From Breoghania sp. (GTDB lineage: Bacteria; Pseudomonadota; Alphaproteobacteria; Rhizobiales; Stappiaceae), in assembly GCF_963674635.1 (NCBI RefSeq), contig NZ_OY771475.1, forward strand, positions 2,976,001-3,040,000: a stretch of DNA of 64,000 bases. Direction: 5' to 3'. The position numbers and the translations under genes were made by a program. Each line of letters starts with the position of its first letter. Within the stretch, counting starts at the first letter, position 1. Of the stretch, positions 33,901 through 42,186 are shown one piece after another. The notes below the pieces were generated by a model. That model was given only the letters and a program-made list of their open reading frames with translations. It made no database searches and was not told the origin of the DNA.

Positions 33901-36371
33901 GTGAGCGTGTCGCTCATGACCGAATTCGAGGTCTGCCCGACACCGCCGACGGTGGACGTGATAAAGGACGAATTGCTGTTGTAGGTGCCGGCCCCCGCGC
34001 TTGCCGGGACCGTGAAGGCTATGGAAAAGGTGCAGGATTGCGCCGCGAGGATGTTGCCACCGGTCAGGATCAGATTGCCCGTTGTGCCGCCCGACAGGGA
34101 TAGCGCGGATCCCGTGCCGCACGGATCGCTGGGCAGGGAGCCGGACAGGGCGAGCCCGGGGCTGGGCAATCCCAGAGAATTCATGTTCGCGGAAAAGGCG
34201 ATCCCGGTTGCGTCATTGGACGGGTTGGGATTGGTCAGCGTGTATTGCAGCGTCACATCCGCGCCGGGGAAGACCGGATCGTCGGTAAAGCTCTGAACAC
34301 CGGTCACCGCGATGGCGCTGCTGACGACGAGATTGTCGGACGCGGCCGAGCCGGGTACCGACACGACACCCGCCCCGGAATCTCCGCTGACGTCGGATGT
34401 GGTGTTGGGATAGGTGCCATCCGTGGCGCCACCGGGCACTTGAACGTCGATCTGGAACGTACATTCCGCATCGGCGGCAAGAACACCGCCCGACAGGCTG
34501 ATCACGCTCGTGCCCGTGAGGGTTGAACCCGTGCCACAAACGTTGCTCACAGGCAGTCCGGTGGCCACGGCGCCACTCAGCATCGCGTCAAGATCGTCGG
34601 AGAAGGAAAGGCTCGTCAGCCCGTTCGCCTCGTCGTTATTGGTGAGCGTGAACTCCAGCGTCACCGTGGCGCCGGGCAGGACGGGGTCGTCGAGGAAGGT
34701 CTTGACCAGCGAAACGTCCAGCGCCGGGGGGGAAATCGTCAAGGTATCGGACGCAGGTGCGCCTGTTCCGCTGTCACTGGTCACCTGGCTGGAGGTCGAG
34801 AGGTAGTCGCCGGAAGCGGTGTTTTCCGGTATCGCCAACGTCAAGGTGAGGGTACAGGAGCCGGATGCCGGGATATTCCCGCCCGAGAGGATAAGAGTGT
34901 CAACACCGGAGATTGACTGCATATAGAGCAACGATCCCGCGCCGCACAGATCCGTTCCGGTCCCTGCCGAAACGCTCGCATTCGCCATGTCGCCGAGACT
35001 GTCGGTAAATCCGATGTTCGCCAGTGCCGTTGTGGAGCTCGGGTTGGCGATTTCGTATTGGAGCGTGACCGTGCCGCCCCCCGAAACAGGATCATCGGTG
35101 AACGACTTGGTCATGACCGGCGTGGTTGTGATGACCGAAACGGAGGCGGAGGCCGGGTCCCCTGTTACACCAGAGCCTGCGACAGTGCCGGATAGGCTGC
35201 TCGTCGTGCTGGTGACGGTCCCATCCGGCGCCCCGGCGGGTACGGCGACGGTCACTGTGAATTCGCAAAAGCTGCGTGCGCCCAGATTGCCGCCGGACAA
35301 GGAGAGCGTGGAGCTTCCGGTGAGCTGAGACCCCGGTCCGCAGACATCCGAGGCGGGCAGCGATGTCGCGGCCAGACCGCTGAGGGCGGCGTCGAAATCA
35401 TCGGTGAAGGCAATCCCCGTCGCGGCGGATGATCCGTCGGTGTTGTTGATCCGGTAGGTGACTTCGAGCTCGGCGCCCGGGGCGACGCTCGCGCGGTTGA
35501 ACTGCTTGACCATGGTCAGCGCGCCCGTGGGAGCGGGAACGCTCAGGACGGCGGCGGCCGAGCCGGAGGAGCCCTGAGAAGAGGTCAGGGTCGCGGAATT
35601 GTAGAAGCTGCCGGCATTTGTTGCCTTTACAGTCACCTCAACGGTACAGGAGCCGGCACCGGCGAAGAAACTACCCGCCAGGCTTACGGATGAGCCGCCC
35701 TCCGCCGCGGTCGGGCCAGACCCGCCGCAGGTCGTCGTGACGCCTGAAGGTGTAGCGACCTCTAGCCCGTTTGGCAGGGTGTTGGATAAGGAAATGCCTG
35801 TGACAACGTCGGCGGTGGGATTCGTGATCGTATAAATCAGGCGCGACGTCCCGCCGACAGTGGTGGTGGCTGGAGAAAACGCCATTGCGAGCTGGAGGCG
35901 CACGGCATCCACGGTCAAGGTCGCGGCGGCTGTGCCCGATGCGCCAGCCGATGTGGTCAGATTACCGGATGTATTGTTGTAGCTACCGGGGGTTCCCGCC
36001 TGGACCACAACCGAAACCGTGCAAGACGATGAAGCCGCAACACTCGCGCCTCCGCCGGAGCCATCCCCCTCGAAGGTGAAACTGTCGGGGCCGGTGACGT
36101 TGATCGTCGCGTTGGTACAGGTGGTGCTTTCCTGCGGGTCGGCCGCCAGCGTCAGCCCCGCTGGCAGCGTGTTCGAAAAGGTCATTGCGGTGACGGGCGT
36201 ACCGCTGCCGTTCGTGATCGTGAAGATCAGCGTCGATTGGCCGTTTTCCGCAACGGCCGAAGGCGAGAATGATGCCGAAAAGGTCGGCTGCGCGGTCGCC
36301 GTATGTGCGGTTGCAACCATAGCTCCCATCACCAAGACAAGAGCAGCAAGGATGCGTTTGGCCCCGATCAT
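30960..36371 (-). CDS. Large repeat-stalk autotransporter adhesin-like protein
   Basis: 1803 residues. A signal peptide (ILAALVLVMGAMVATAHTATAQ) is followed by about nine Ig-like DUF11-type modules of 110-150 residues. Many begin FTDDPVxPGGTVTLQYTLTN and each carries a pair of cysteines (VCGTGS..., CTFSI...). A BACON-like module (about 1300-1400), a small beta domain, and a helical linker (EVINRFLHKRVDMILSNEPG) precede a C-terminal beta-barrel of about 290 residues ending LTVPLN. The architecture is a type V secreted surface filament or adhesin. Paired cysteines in each repeat suggest disulfide-locked modules. GGAAGGA precedes the start. Cargo binding partner unknown. It is next to, but not in, the ATP synthase operon. 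Confidence 0.85.
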   Translation of the reverse strand: MIGAKRILAALVLVMGAMVATAHTATAQPTFSASFSPSAVAENGQSTLIFTITNGSGTPVTAMTFSNTLPAGLTLAADPQESTTCTNATINVTGPDSFTFEGDGSGGGASVAASSSCTVSVVVQAGTPGSYNNTSGNLTTSAGASGTAAATLTVDAVRLQLAMAFSPATTTVGGTSRLIYTITNPTADVVTGISLSNTLPNGLEVATPSGVTTTCGGSGPTAAEGGSSVSLAGSFFAGAGSCTVEVTVKATNAGSFYNSATLTSSQGSSGSAAAVLSVPAPTGALTMVKQFNRASVAPGAELEVTYRINNTDGSSAATGIAFTDDFDAALSGLAATSLPASDVCGPGSQLTGSSTLSLSGGNLGARSFCEFTVTVAVPAGAPDGTVTSTTSSLSGTVAGSGVTGDPASASVSVITTTPVMTKSFTDDPVSGGGTVTLQYEIANPSSTTALANIGFTDSLGDMANASVSAGTGTDLCGAGSLLYMQSISGVDTLILSGGNIPASGSCTLTLTLAIPENTASGDYLSTSSQVTSDSGTGAPASDTLTISPPALDVSLVKTFLDDPVLPGATVTLEFTLTNNDEANGLTSLSFSDDLDAMLSGAVATGLPVSNVCGTGSTLTGTSVISLSGGVLAADAECTFQIDVQVPGGATDGTYPNTTSDVSGDSGAGVVSVPGSAASDNLVVSSAIAVTGVQSFTDDPVFPGADVTLQYTLTNPNPSNDATGIAFSANMNSLGLPSPGLALSGSLPSDPCGTGSALSLSGGTTGNLILTGGNILAAQSCTFSIAFTVPASAGAGTYNSNSSFITSTVGGVGQTSNSVMSDTLTVASPFDNIAFSTSFTDDPVESGGTVTLQFVLDNTVNTVAIDSASFTDDLSQLGFAATATADSGSCAGGGTWSVSGTTNLSATVSNLPAGQSCTFSVAVAIPGGANPGIQTNTTSNVAVTIGAASGSVPAASDTLTVTPTTVTLQKSFSGDPVAPGGTFQVTYTILSPSGGGALSDIRFTDDYDAALAGLATTGTLPSDPCGTGSALSGTSVLQLTGGALAPAATCQFTVTLAVPANAPPQTYSSTSSDLFETSAVIAPAVTDTFQVSNPAENVNFTLQFTDDPIPAGGIVTARYAITNPDASASVTGITFEHNLAAVISGATYTLQSNSCSGSISAPTAGTIRLNNATLTPGATCAVVAEVSVPLATTAASYTMTTGTMTAAVNGVSTNVGTASDTLTVGNQPQFTVTSGDFNTSGAVGGPFTGTMDYVVTNTGAFPLSYTVAASQTFIGLSATSGTIAAGSTATVTVSITSVANGFTASATPYSGTVTFTNVSASGPPTEVRNVNLTVQNQGSVTVSVNTAGGDGTFAFTSSDSNLNGLSITTTNGAGTAAAVAVIVGSHTLTLPTSGMPDGFGLASISCTETGGTTNTSVNVGSGTVSLQVEASETISCVFSTANSRGRTTEVINRFLHKRVDMILSNEPGQNRRIDRLKNRFGGGASGTGTPFDVTAAQSAGGGVAMAFESSVSQIRAAYAAEDAAKRAMIATSGVFANNPSGLPPEQTLWDVWFRGSFTWFEDNSGGTDSDGVFAIFHAGADYLVTDRVLVGALFQLDYLDQDFTELGASANGVGWMAGPYATLRLTDNLYFDTRAAWGTSANEISPFNTYTDDFTTTRWLVRAGLIGDWSFGAWNVRPSANVAYMQETQEGYTDSLSVYIPEQTVGVGQFDFGPEVSYTYQTPNGFFVAPRAKLTGIWNFKRDTYGSTATTSAAGVEMRAKAELGVNVRMPSGVRLEANGSYDGIGAEDYNAMTGELKLTVPLN

Positions 36372-36978
36372 TCACAGTCCTTCCGGTACAGGTCACAAAG
36401 CGGGCGTCAACACGTTCCGGCGGTCGGTGAGCCGCCGCCCAAGGGTTGGCGAAAATTGCCAGAGTGAAGTGCCGTCGCCTTGACGCGTGCAGTCATGCGC
36501 ATCACACACTCAGCTACCGATCGCCAATACCAATCGAGACTCACGGGCGTGCGCACGGATTACCGCAATGTCCCGTAGGGTGAGCCACAGCGTCAAGCGA
36601 GCTGCTGACCGCGCCGCGACTATTCCGAGTAGAGTTGCGCTTCTGCCACATTTTCGTCGGGTTTTGACTGAAATTCGGGCCAAATATTCCGGCTATTGTA
36701 TTTTAAATACTTATATTACACGACTAGTAAAACATGCAGGCCAAGAAGTTCCCCCGCCCGAACAAGTTGGCGACTGCCGCCACCCCAGAACAACCGCGCC
36801 CCTTTCGACCATCAGGCGCCGGACAGGCAGGGCCTCCTCCTTCAGGCCGCACGGGGCGGCGGAGATTGTGTGGGGCTCTTCGAGGGCGCAGACAAAAAGA
36901 GCCCTGTCGGCGGACCGACAGGGCTCCTGATTTCCAGCGTCGCGGCACCGGTCGACCGGTGCCGTCCGTCTGCCGCGG
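36372..36978. other. Intergenic region upstream of the autotransporter
   Basis: 607 bases containing the atpC terminator (36892-36926) and, at about 36690-36740, an AT-rich island (TATTTTAAATACTTATATTA) standing out from the GC-rich surroundings. The island is about 330 bases before the autotransporter start and is a likely promoter or regulator-binding region for it. Open frames here lack ribosome sites and protein character. Confidence 0.45.
36892..36926 (-). terminator. Rho-independent terminator of the atp operon
   Basis: Perfect 12-base arms GAGCCCTGTCGG (36899-36910) and CCGACAGGGCTC (36915-36926), loop CGGA; TCTTTTTGT follows on the minus strand. Confidence 0.92.
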
Positions 36979-37386
36979 CTACAGGGCCGCGAGCGCATCC
37001 TGCAGATTTTTCAGATCGTTCAGCCTGTCGGCTGCGGCCTGGCGCTTTACCGGATCCGTCGCGTCCGCGTAATCCTCTTCGGCGTCGCGGATCTTGCTGG
37101 CGACGTCCTCAGCGCTGATATCCGCGATCGGGGTCGCAGCTTCCGCCAGCACCGTGAGGCCCTTGGCGTTGACGTCGGCAAAGCCGCCGACGACATAGAG
37201 CTTGCTGACATTGCCGTCCGCGTGCTTCACGATGATGAAGCCCGGGCGGATCGTCGACATGAATGGCGCATGATCCTTCAGGACACCGAAGTCGCCTTCG
37301 CTGCCCGGCACGATCACCTCATTCACCGGTTCTGAAATAAGCAGGCGTTCCGGCGAGACGAGCTCGAACTGAAACGGTTCCGCCAT
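36979..37386 (-). CDS. atpC: ATP synthase F1 epsilon subunit
   Basis: 135 residues. It has the N-terminal beta sandwich with FELVSPERLL, VPGSEGDFGVLKDHAPFMSTIRPG, and a short C-terminal helical part. It belongs to the rotor stalk and regulates ATP hydrolysis. Last gene of atpHAGDC; the strong terminator follows by about 50 bases. Confidence 0.95.
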   Translation of the reverse strand: MAEPFQFELVSPERLLISEPVNEVIVPGSEGDFGVLKDHAPFMSTIRPGFIIVKHADGNVSKLYVVGGFADVNAKGLTVLAEAATPIADISAEDVASKIRDAEEDYADATDPVKRQAAADRLNDLKNLQDALAAL

Positions 37387-37463
37387 TGGCTGCCTCGTTC
37401 GTTCCTGAAATTCCGCCGGAGCGTGAAGCCGCTCCGGCGCTCAAATCGGTGCCGATCAGATGA

Positions 37464-38888
37464 TCAGGCAGCCTCGGCGGCCAGCTTCTGCGCCTTTTCC
37501 ATCGCTTCCTCGATGGAGCCGACCATATAGAAGGCGGCCTCGGGAAGGTGGTCGTAGTCACCGGCGCAAAGGCCCTTGAAGCCCTTGATGGTGTCTTCGA
37601 GCGCGACGAGCTTGCCCGGCGAACCGGTGAAGACCTCGGCCACGAAGAAGGGCTGCGACAGGAAGCGCTCGATCTTGCGGGCGCGGGCAACCGTCAGCTT
37701 GTCGTCTTCCGACAGTTCGTCCATGCCCAGGATCGCGATGATGTCCTGCAGCGCCTTGTAGCGCTGGAGGATCTCCTGCACCTGACGGGCGACCGCGTAG
37801 TGGTCGTCGCCGATGATGCGCGGGTCGAGCATGCGCGAGGTGGAGTCCAGCGGGTCCACGGCCGGGTAGATGCCCTTTTCGGCGATGGCGCGGTTGAGAA
37901 CCGTCGTCGCGTCCAAGTGGGCGAAGGTGGAGGCCGGAGCCGGGTCGGTCAAGTCATCGGCGGGCACGTAGACGGCCTGCACGGAGGTGATCGACCCCTT
38001 GTTGGTGGTGGTGATGCGTTCCTGCATCGCGCCCATGTCGGTGGCCAGCGTCGGCTGATAGCCCACCGCCGAAGGGATACGACCCAGAAGCGCCGACACT
38101 TCGGAACCGGCCTGGGTGAAGCGGAAGATGTTGTCCACGAAGAACAACACGTCCTGCCCCTGATCGCGGAAGTGTTCGGCCACCGTCAGACCCGACAGGG
38201 CAACGCGGGCGCGCGCTCCCGGGGGCTCGTTCATCTGGCCGTAGACGAGAGCGGCCTTGGAGCCTTCCCCGCCGCCTTCCTTGTTCACGCCGGACTCGAT
38301 CATTTCCCAGTAAAGGTCGTTGCCTTCACGGGTCCGCTCGCCAACACCGGCGAACACCGAATAACCGCCGTGCGCCTTGGCGACGTTGTTGATCAGTTCC
38401 ATGATCAGAACGGTCTTGCCCACGCCGGCGCCGCCGAACAGGCCGATCTTGCCGCCCTTGGCGTAAGGCGCCAGCAGGTCCACGACCTTGATGCCGGTGA
38501 CCAGGATCTCGGCTTCGGTGGACTGTTCCACGTATTCCGGAGCCGGCTGGTGAATACCGCGCTTGGTATCGGCCTTGATTTCGCCTGCCTCGTCCACCGG
38601 CTCGCCGATGACGTTCATGATGCGGCCAAGCGTTCCGTCGCCAACCGGGATCGCGATCGACCCGCCGGTGTCGGTGACTTCCTGGCCACGCACCAGGCCC
38701 TCGGTGGAGTCCATGGCGATCGTGCGCACGGTGTTCTCACCAAGATGCTGGGCAACTTCGAGCACCAGTCGCACGCCCTGGTTATCCGTTTCCAGGGCGT
38801 TCAGGATTTCCGGCAGCTGGTCGTCGAATCGGACATCGACGACGGCGCCGATGACCTGGGTGACTTTTCCGACCTTTTTGTCAGCCAT
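37464..38888 (-). CDS. atpD: ATP synthase F1 beta subunit
   Basis: 474 residues. P-loop GGAGVGKT, the catalytic GERTREGNDLY, and the DELSEEDK motif in the C-terminal domain are present. It forms the catalytic sites of F1. ATG 38888 (MADKK) is taken as the start, preceded by GAGGAA; the GTG just before it is less likely. Confidence 0.98.
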   Translation of the reverse strand: MADKKVGKVTQVIGAVVDVRFDDQLPEILNALETDNQGVRLVLEVAQHLGENTVRTIAMDSTEGLVRGQEVTDTGGSIAIPVGDGTLGRIMNVIGEPVDEAGEIKADTKRGIHQPAPEYVEQSTEAEILVTGIKVVDLLAPYAKGGKIGLFGGAGVGKTVLIMELINNVAKAHGGYSVFAGVGERTREGNDLYWEMIESGVNKEGGGEGSKAALVYGQMNEPPGARARVALSGLTVAEHFRDQGQDVLFFVDNIFRFTQAGSEVSALLGRIPSAVGYQPTLATDMGAMQERITTTNKGSITSVQAVYVPADDLTDPAPASTFAHLDATTVLNRAIAEKGIYPAVDPLDSTSRMLDPRIIGDDHYAVARQVQEILQRYKALQDIIAILGMDELSEDDKLTVARARKIERFLSQPFFVAEVFTGSPGKLVALEDTIKGFKGLCAGDYDHLPEAAFYMVGSIEEAMEKAQKLAAEAA

Positions 38889-38913
38889 CACGAGTTCCTC
38901 GTCTCAAATCCGG

Positions 38914-39801
38914 TCAGAGCGCTTCCGCGCCCGCAATGATTTCAATCAGCTCGGTGGTGATCTGGGCCTGACGCTGGCGGTTGTACTTGAGCGTCAGCTT
39001 GTCGATCATTTCACCGGCATTGCGCGTCGCATTGTCCATGGCGGACATGCGCGCGCCTTGTTCGGAGGCAGCGTTTTCCAGCAGAGCCCGGAAGACCTGC
39101 ACGGAAACGTTGCGCGGAAGAAGCGCCTCAAGAAGCTCCGCTTCACCCGGTTCGTACTCGTAGAGCTCGGCGCTCACACCGCCCTGATCCGCTTCGCTCT
39201 CTTCCGGCACGGAGACCGGAATGATCTGCTGGGCGGTCGGGATCTGTGCGATCACCGACTGGAACTCGGCATAGAACAGGGTGCAGACGTCGATCTCGCC
39301 ATCTTCGAACATCTTCATCAGACGTTCGCCGATTTCGGCCGCGTGGTTGAACCCGATATTCTTGACGTCGCGCAACTCGATCGTGTCGATCACCAGTTCC
39401 CCGTAGTCGCGACGCAGGATGTCAAATCCCTTCTTGCCGACGCAGAGGATCTTGACCTTCTTGCCCTTGGCCTGAAGGCGCAGCACGTGCTCCTTGGCGA
39501 GCTTCACAATCGAGTTGTTGAAGCCGCCGCAAAGTCCGCGGTCCGCCGTGGCGACCACCAGGAGATGAACGTCGTCCTTGCCCGAGCCGGTCATCAGCTT
39601 CGGCGCATCCTGACTGCCGCTGAATGCGGCGGCCAGATTGGCAAGCACGGCGTCCATGCGCTCTGCATAGGGCCGCGCGGCTTCCGCCGCCTCCTGGGCA
39701 CGACGCAGCTTCGCCGCGGCCACCATCTGCATGGCCTTGGTGATCTTCTGCGTCGCCTTGACGGAGGCGATACGGTTTCTGAGGTCCTTGAGTGACGCCA
39801 T
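38914..39801 (-). CDS. atpG: ATP synthase F1 gamma subunit
   Basis: 295 residues. N-terminal MASLKDLRNRIASVKATQKITKAMQMVAAAKLRRAQ and C-terminal ...MIDKLTLKYNRQRQAQITTELIEI helices form the rotor shaft. A 10-20 residue acidic insert (around SVPEESEADQGGVSAELYEYEPGE) is of the type seen in alphaproteobacteria. GGAGCAGGA precedes the start. Confidence 0.98.
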   Translation of the reverse strand: MASLKDLRNRIASVKATQKITKAMQMVAAAKLRRAQEAAEAARPYAERMDAVLANLAAAFSGSQDAPKLMTGSGKDDVHLLVVATADRGLCGGFNNSIVKLAKEHVLRLQAKGKKVKILCVGKKGFDILRRDYGELVIDTIELRDVKNIGFNHAAEIGERLMKMFEDGEIDVCTLFYAEFQSVIAQIPTAQQIIPVSVPEESEADQGGVSAELYEYEPGEAELLEALLPRNVSVQVFRALLENAASEQGARMSAMDNATRNAGEMIDKLTLKYNRQRQAQITTELIEIIAGAEAL

Positions 39802-39831
39802 AGGCGTTCCTGCTCCCGGTCCGTGCGGTTA

Positions 39832-41364
39832 CTATGCTGCGAAGTTCTTCGCGAAGTGGTCGATGGCTGCCTTCAGCTTGGCGGTCAGCTCGTCGTTCAG
39901 CGCCTTCTTCTCCCAGATTTCATCCAGGAGCGCCTTCTGATCGGCGCGCAGGTACGTGAGAAGCCCCTGCTCGAATGCACCAACCTGGCTGACGTCGATC
40001 TTGTCGAGATAGCCGTTCACACCCGCGTAGATCACCGCGACCTGCTCTTCGGTCTTGAGCGGCGAGAACTGCGGCTGCTTCAGCAGCTCGGTCAGACGTG
40101 CACCGCGGTTCAGCAGGCGCTGGGTCGTGGCGTCGAGGTCGGAACCGAACTGCGCAAAGGCCGCCATTTCGCGGTACTGCGCAAGCTCGCCCTTGATCGG
40201 GCCGGCAACCTGTTTCATCGCCTTGATCTGAGCCGCAGAGCCCACGCGCGAAACCGACAGACCAACGTTCACCGCCGGGCGGATACCCTGGAAGAACAGA
40301 TCCGTCTCAAGGAAGATCTGGCCGTCGGTGATCGAGATCACGTTCGTCGGGATGTAGGCCGACACGTCGTTGGCCTGCGTCTCGATGATCGGAAGCGCGG
40401 TCAGCGAACCCGAACCGTGATCCTCGTTGAGCTTGGCGGAGCGCTCCAGAAGACGGGAGTGCAGGTAAAAGACGTCGCCCGGGAAAGCTTCACGTCCCGG
40501 CGGACGACGGAGCAGCAGGGACATCTGGCGATAGGCCACGGCCTGCTTGGAAAGATCGTCGTATCCGATCACGGCATGCATGCCGTTGTCGCGGAAGAAC
40601 TCGCCCATGGCGCAGCCGGCAAACGGAGCCAGGTACTGCATCGGGGCGGGATCGGACGCGGTGGCCGCGATGACGATCGAATATTCCAGGGCACCCTGGT
40701 CTTCCAGCACCTTCACGAACTGCGCGACGGTGGAGCGCTTCTGGCCGACCGCAACATAGATGCAGTACAGCTTGGTCTGCTCGTCATCGGACTGGTTCAG
40801 AGGCTTCTGGTTGAGGAAGGTATCCAGAAGGATGGCGGTCTTGCCGGTCTGACGGTCACCGATGATCAGCTCACGCTGGCCACGGCCGACCGGGATGAGC
40901 GCATCGACGGCCTTCAGGCCCGTCGACATCGGCTCATGCACCGACTTGCGCGGCAGAATGCCCGGCGCCTTGACGTCGACGCGGCGGCGCTCGGTCGCCT
41001 CGATCGGGCCCTTGCCGTCGATCGGGTTGCCGAGACCATCGACGACGCGGCCGAGAAGGCCCTTGCCGACCGGCACGTCCACGATGGCGCCGGTCCGCTT
41101 GACCGTGTCGCCTTCCTTGATCGAGCGGTCATCGCCGAAAATAACGACACCCACATTGTCCGTCTCAAGGTTCAGTGCCATTCCCCGGATACCACCCGGG
41201 AATTCGACCATCTCGCCGGCCTGCACGTTGTCCAGACCGTAGACTCGGGCAATGCCGTCACCGACGGACAGCACCTGGCCGACCTCGGAGACTTCGGCTT
41301 CCTGACCGAAATTCTTGATCTGGTCCTTGAGGATGGCGGAGATTTCCGCGGCCCGAATATCCAT
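39832..41364 (-). CDS. atpA: ATP synthase F1 alpha subunit
   Basis: 510 residues. P-loop GDRQTGKT, YIYVAVGQKRSTVAQ, and PGREAFPGDVFYLHSRLLERSAK are family hallmarks. It holds non-catalytic nucleotide sites and, together with beta, builds the F1 hexamer. The start overlaps the atpH stop (TGATG), indicating coupled translation. Confidence 0.98.
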   Translation of the reverse strand: MDIRAAEISAILKDQIKNFGQEAEVSEVGQVLSVGDGIARVYGLDNVQAGEMVEFPGGIRGMALNLETDNVGVVIFGDDRSIKEGDTVKRTGAIVDVPVGKGLLGRVVDGLGNPIDGKGPIEATERRRVDVKAPGILPRKSVHEPMSTGLKAVDALIPVGRGQRELIIGDRQTGKTAILLDTFLNQKPLNQSDDEQTKLYCIYVAVGQKRSTVAQFVKVLEDQGALEYSIVIAATASDPAPMQYLAPFAGCAMGEFFRDNGMHAVIGYDDLSKQAVAYRQMSLLLRRPPGREAFPGDVFYLHSRLLERSAKLNEDHGSGSLTALPIIETQANDVSAYIPTNVISITDGQIFLETDLFFQGIRPAVNVGLSVSRVGSAAQIKAMKQVAGPIKGELAQYREMAAFAQFGSDLDATTQRLLNRGARLTELLKQPQFSPLKTEEQVAVIYAGVNGYLDKIDVSQVGAFEQGLLTYLRADQKALLDEIWEKKALNDELTAKLKAAIDHFAKNFAA

Positions 41365-41924
41365 CAGCCGACCTCTTTCATCGCGATTTTGAGAGAATTC
41401 AAGCGGGTCCGCAGGGACGTATCGATCATCCGGCTACCGACCTTGACGATAAGTCCGCCGATCAGCGCAGGATCGACGGTTGCATTGATCTTGACGTCCT
41501 TGCCCATGGCCTTCTTCAAAGCGGCCTTGAGGGCATCGACGCTGGCATCGCCAAGCTCGGCGGCGGAGACGACATCGGCCGTCACCTCGCCCCGCGCGGC
41601 GGCTGCAAGCTCATGAAAGCCGCGAAGCATGTCCGGGAGGGCGAAGAGGCGACGATTATGCGCCACCAGCTTGACGAAATTGGCGGTCAGCCCCCCAATC
41701 TTCGCCTTCTCCAGAACCGCGCCCATGGCGCGGATTTGCTCCTCGGCGGAAAATGCGGGGCTCTTCACCAACCGCATCAGGTCTTCGCTGTCGCTTAGAA
41801 GCGTTTCCAGGGCAACAATCTCGGCTTCCGTCGCCTCCACCGCCTTCTGATCCTTGGCCAGATCAAAAAGGGCAGATGCGTACCGCCTTGCAACACCTGA
41901 GACGTGTGATTGGTTGTCTGTCAC
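41364..41924 (-). CDS. atpH: ATP synthase F1 delta subunit
   Basis: 186 residues. It starts with SGVARRYASALFDLAKDQKAVEATEAE; the C-terminal region LIGGLIVKVGSRMIDTSLRTRLNSLK is conserved. It links F1 to the peripheral stalk. It is the first gene of the F1 operon; the membrane (F0) genes are not in the window, as usual in alphaproteobacteria. Confidence 0.96.
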   Translation of the reverse strand: MTDNQSHVSGVARRYASALFDLAKDQKAVEATEAEIVALETLLSDSEDLMRLVKSPAFSAEEQIRAMGAVLEKAKIGGLTANFVKLVAHNRRLFALPDMLRGFHELAAAARGEVTADVVSAAELGDASVDALKAALKKAMGKDVKINATVDPALIGGLIVKVGSRMIDTSLRTRLNSLKIAMKEVG

Positions 41925-41956
41925 CGTGTCCGTGCTCTGCTGACGCGCGTCAAGTG

Positions 41957-41985
41957 CTTATCCAAGCCAAATCCCCTTGGATAAG
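41957..41985. promoter_or_regulatory. Inverted repeat upstream of the atp operon
   Basis: Perfect 10-base arms CTTATCCAAG (41957-41966) and CTTGGATAAG (41976-41985) flank a 9-base spacer, 33 bases before the atpH start. No T-run follows on either strand, so it is more likely an operator or a leader hairpin than the priA terminator. Confidence 0.45.
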
Positions 41986-42186
41986 AACCTGATTTTAATG
42001 GGTTAATTTTGACAGTGCCGATCCAGATGAAACCGACAACGTCAAAGTCGGGCTTCACCTAGCATAGTGATGCCGGGTGCGCAACATTACGAGTGGGTTG
42101 CAAAGGCCGGTTCCGGGCGGATTCACGACCAAAGACGTATAAATGTGTCCGCGCGCCGCGCGGATCCTGACGGATCGCAGCACGCG

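Noticed and set aside
32922..34103. A long plus-strand frame opposite the autotransporter
   Set aside because: Gly/Arg/Asp-rich antisense translation of the repeat region; no protein features.
30960..36371. Internal direct repeats of the autotransporter as a CRISPR or satellite array
   Set aside because: They are in-frame protein modules of 110-150 residues with diverged DNA, not short identical repeats with spacers.
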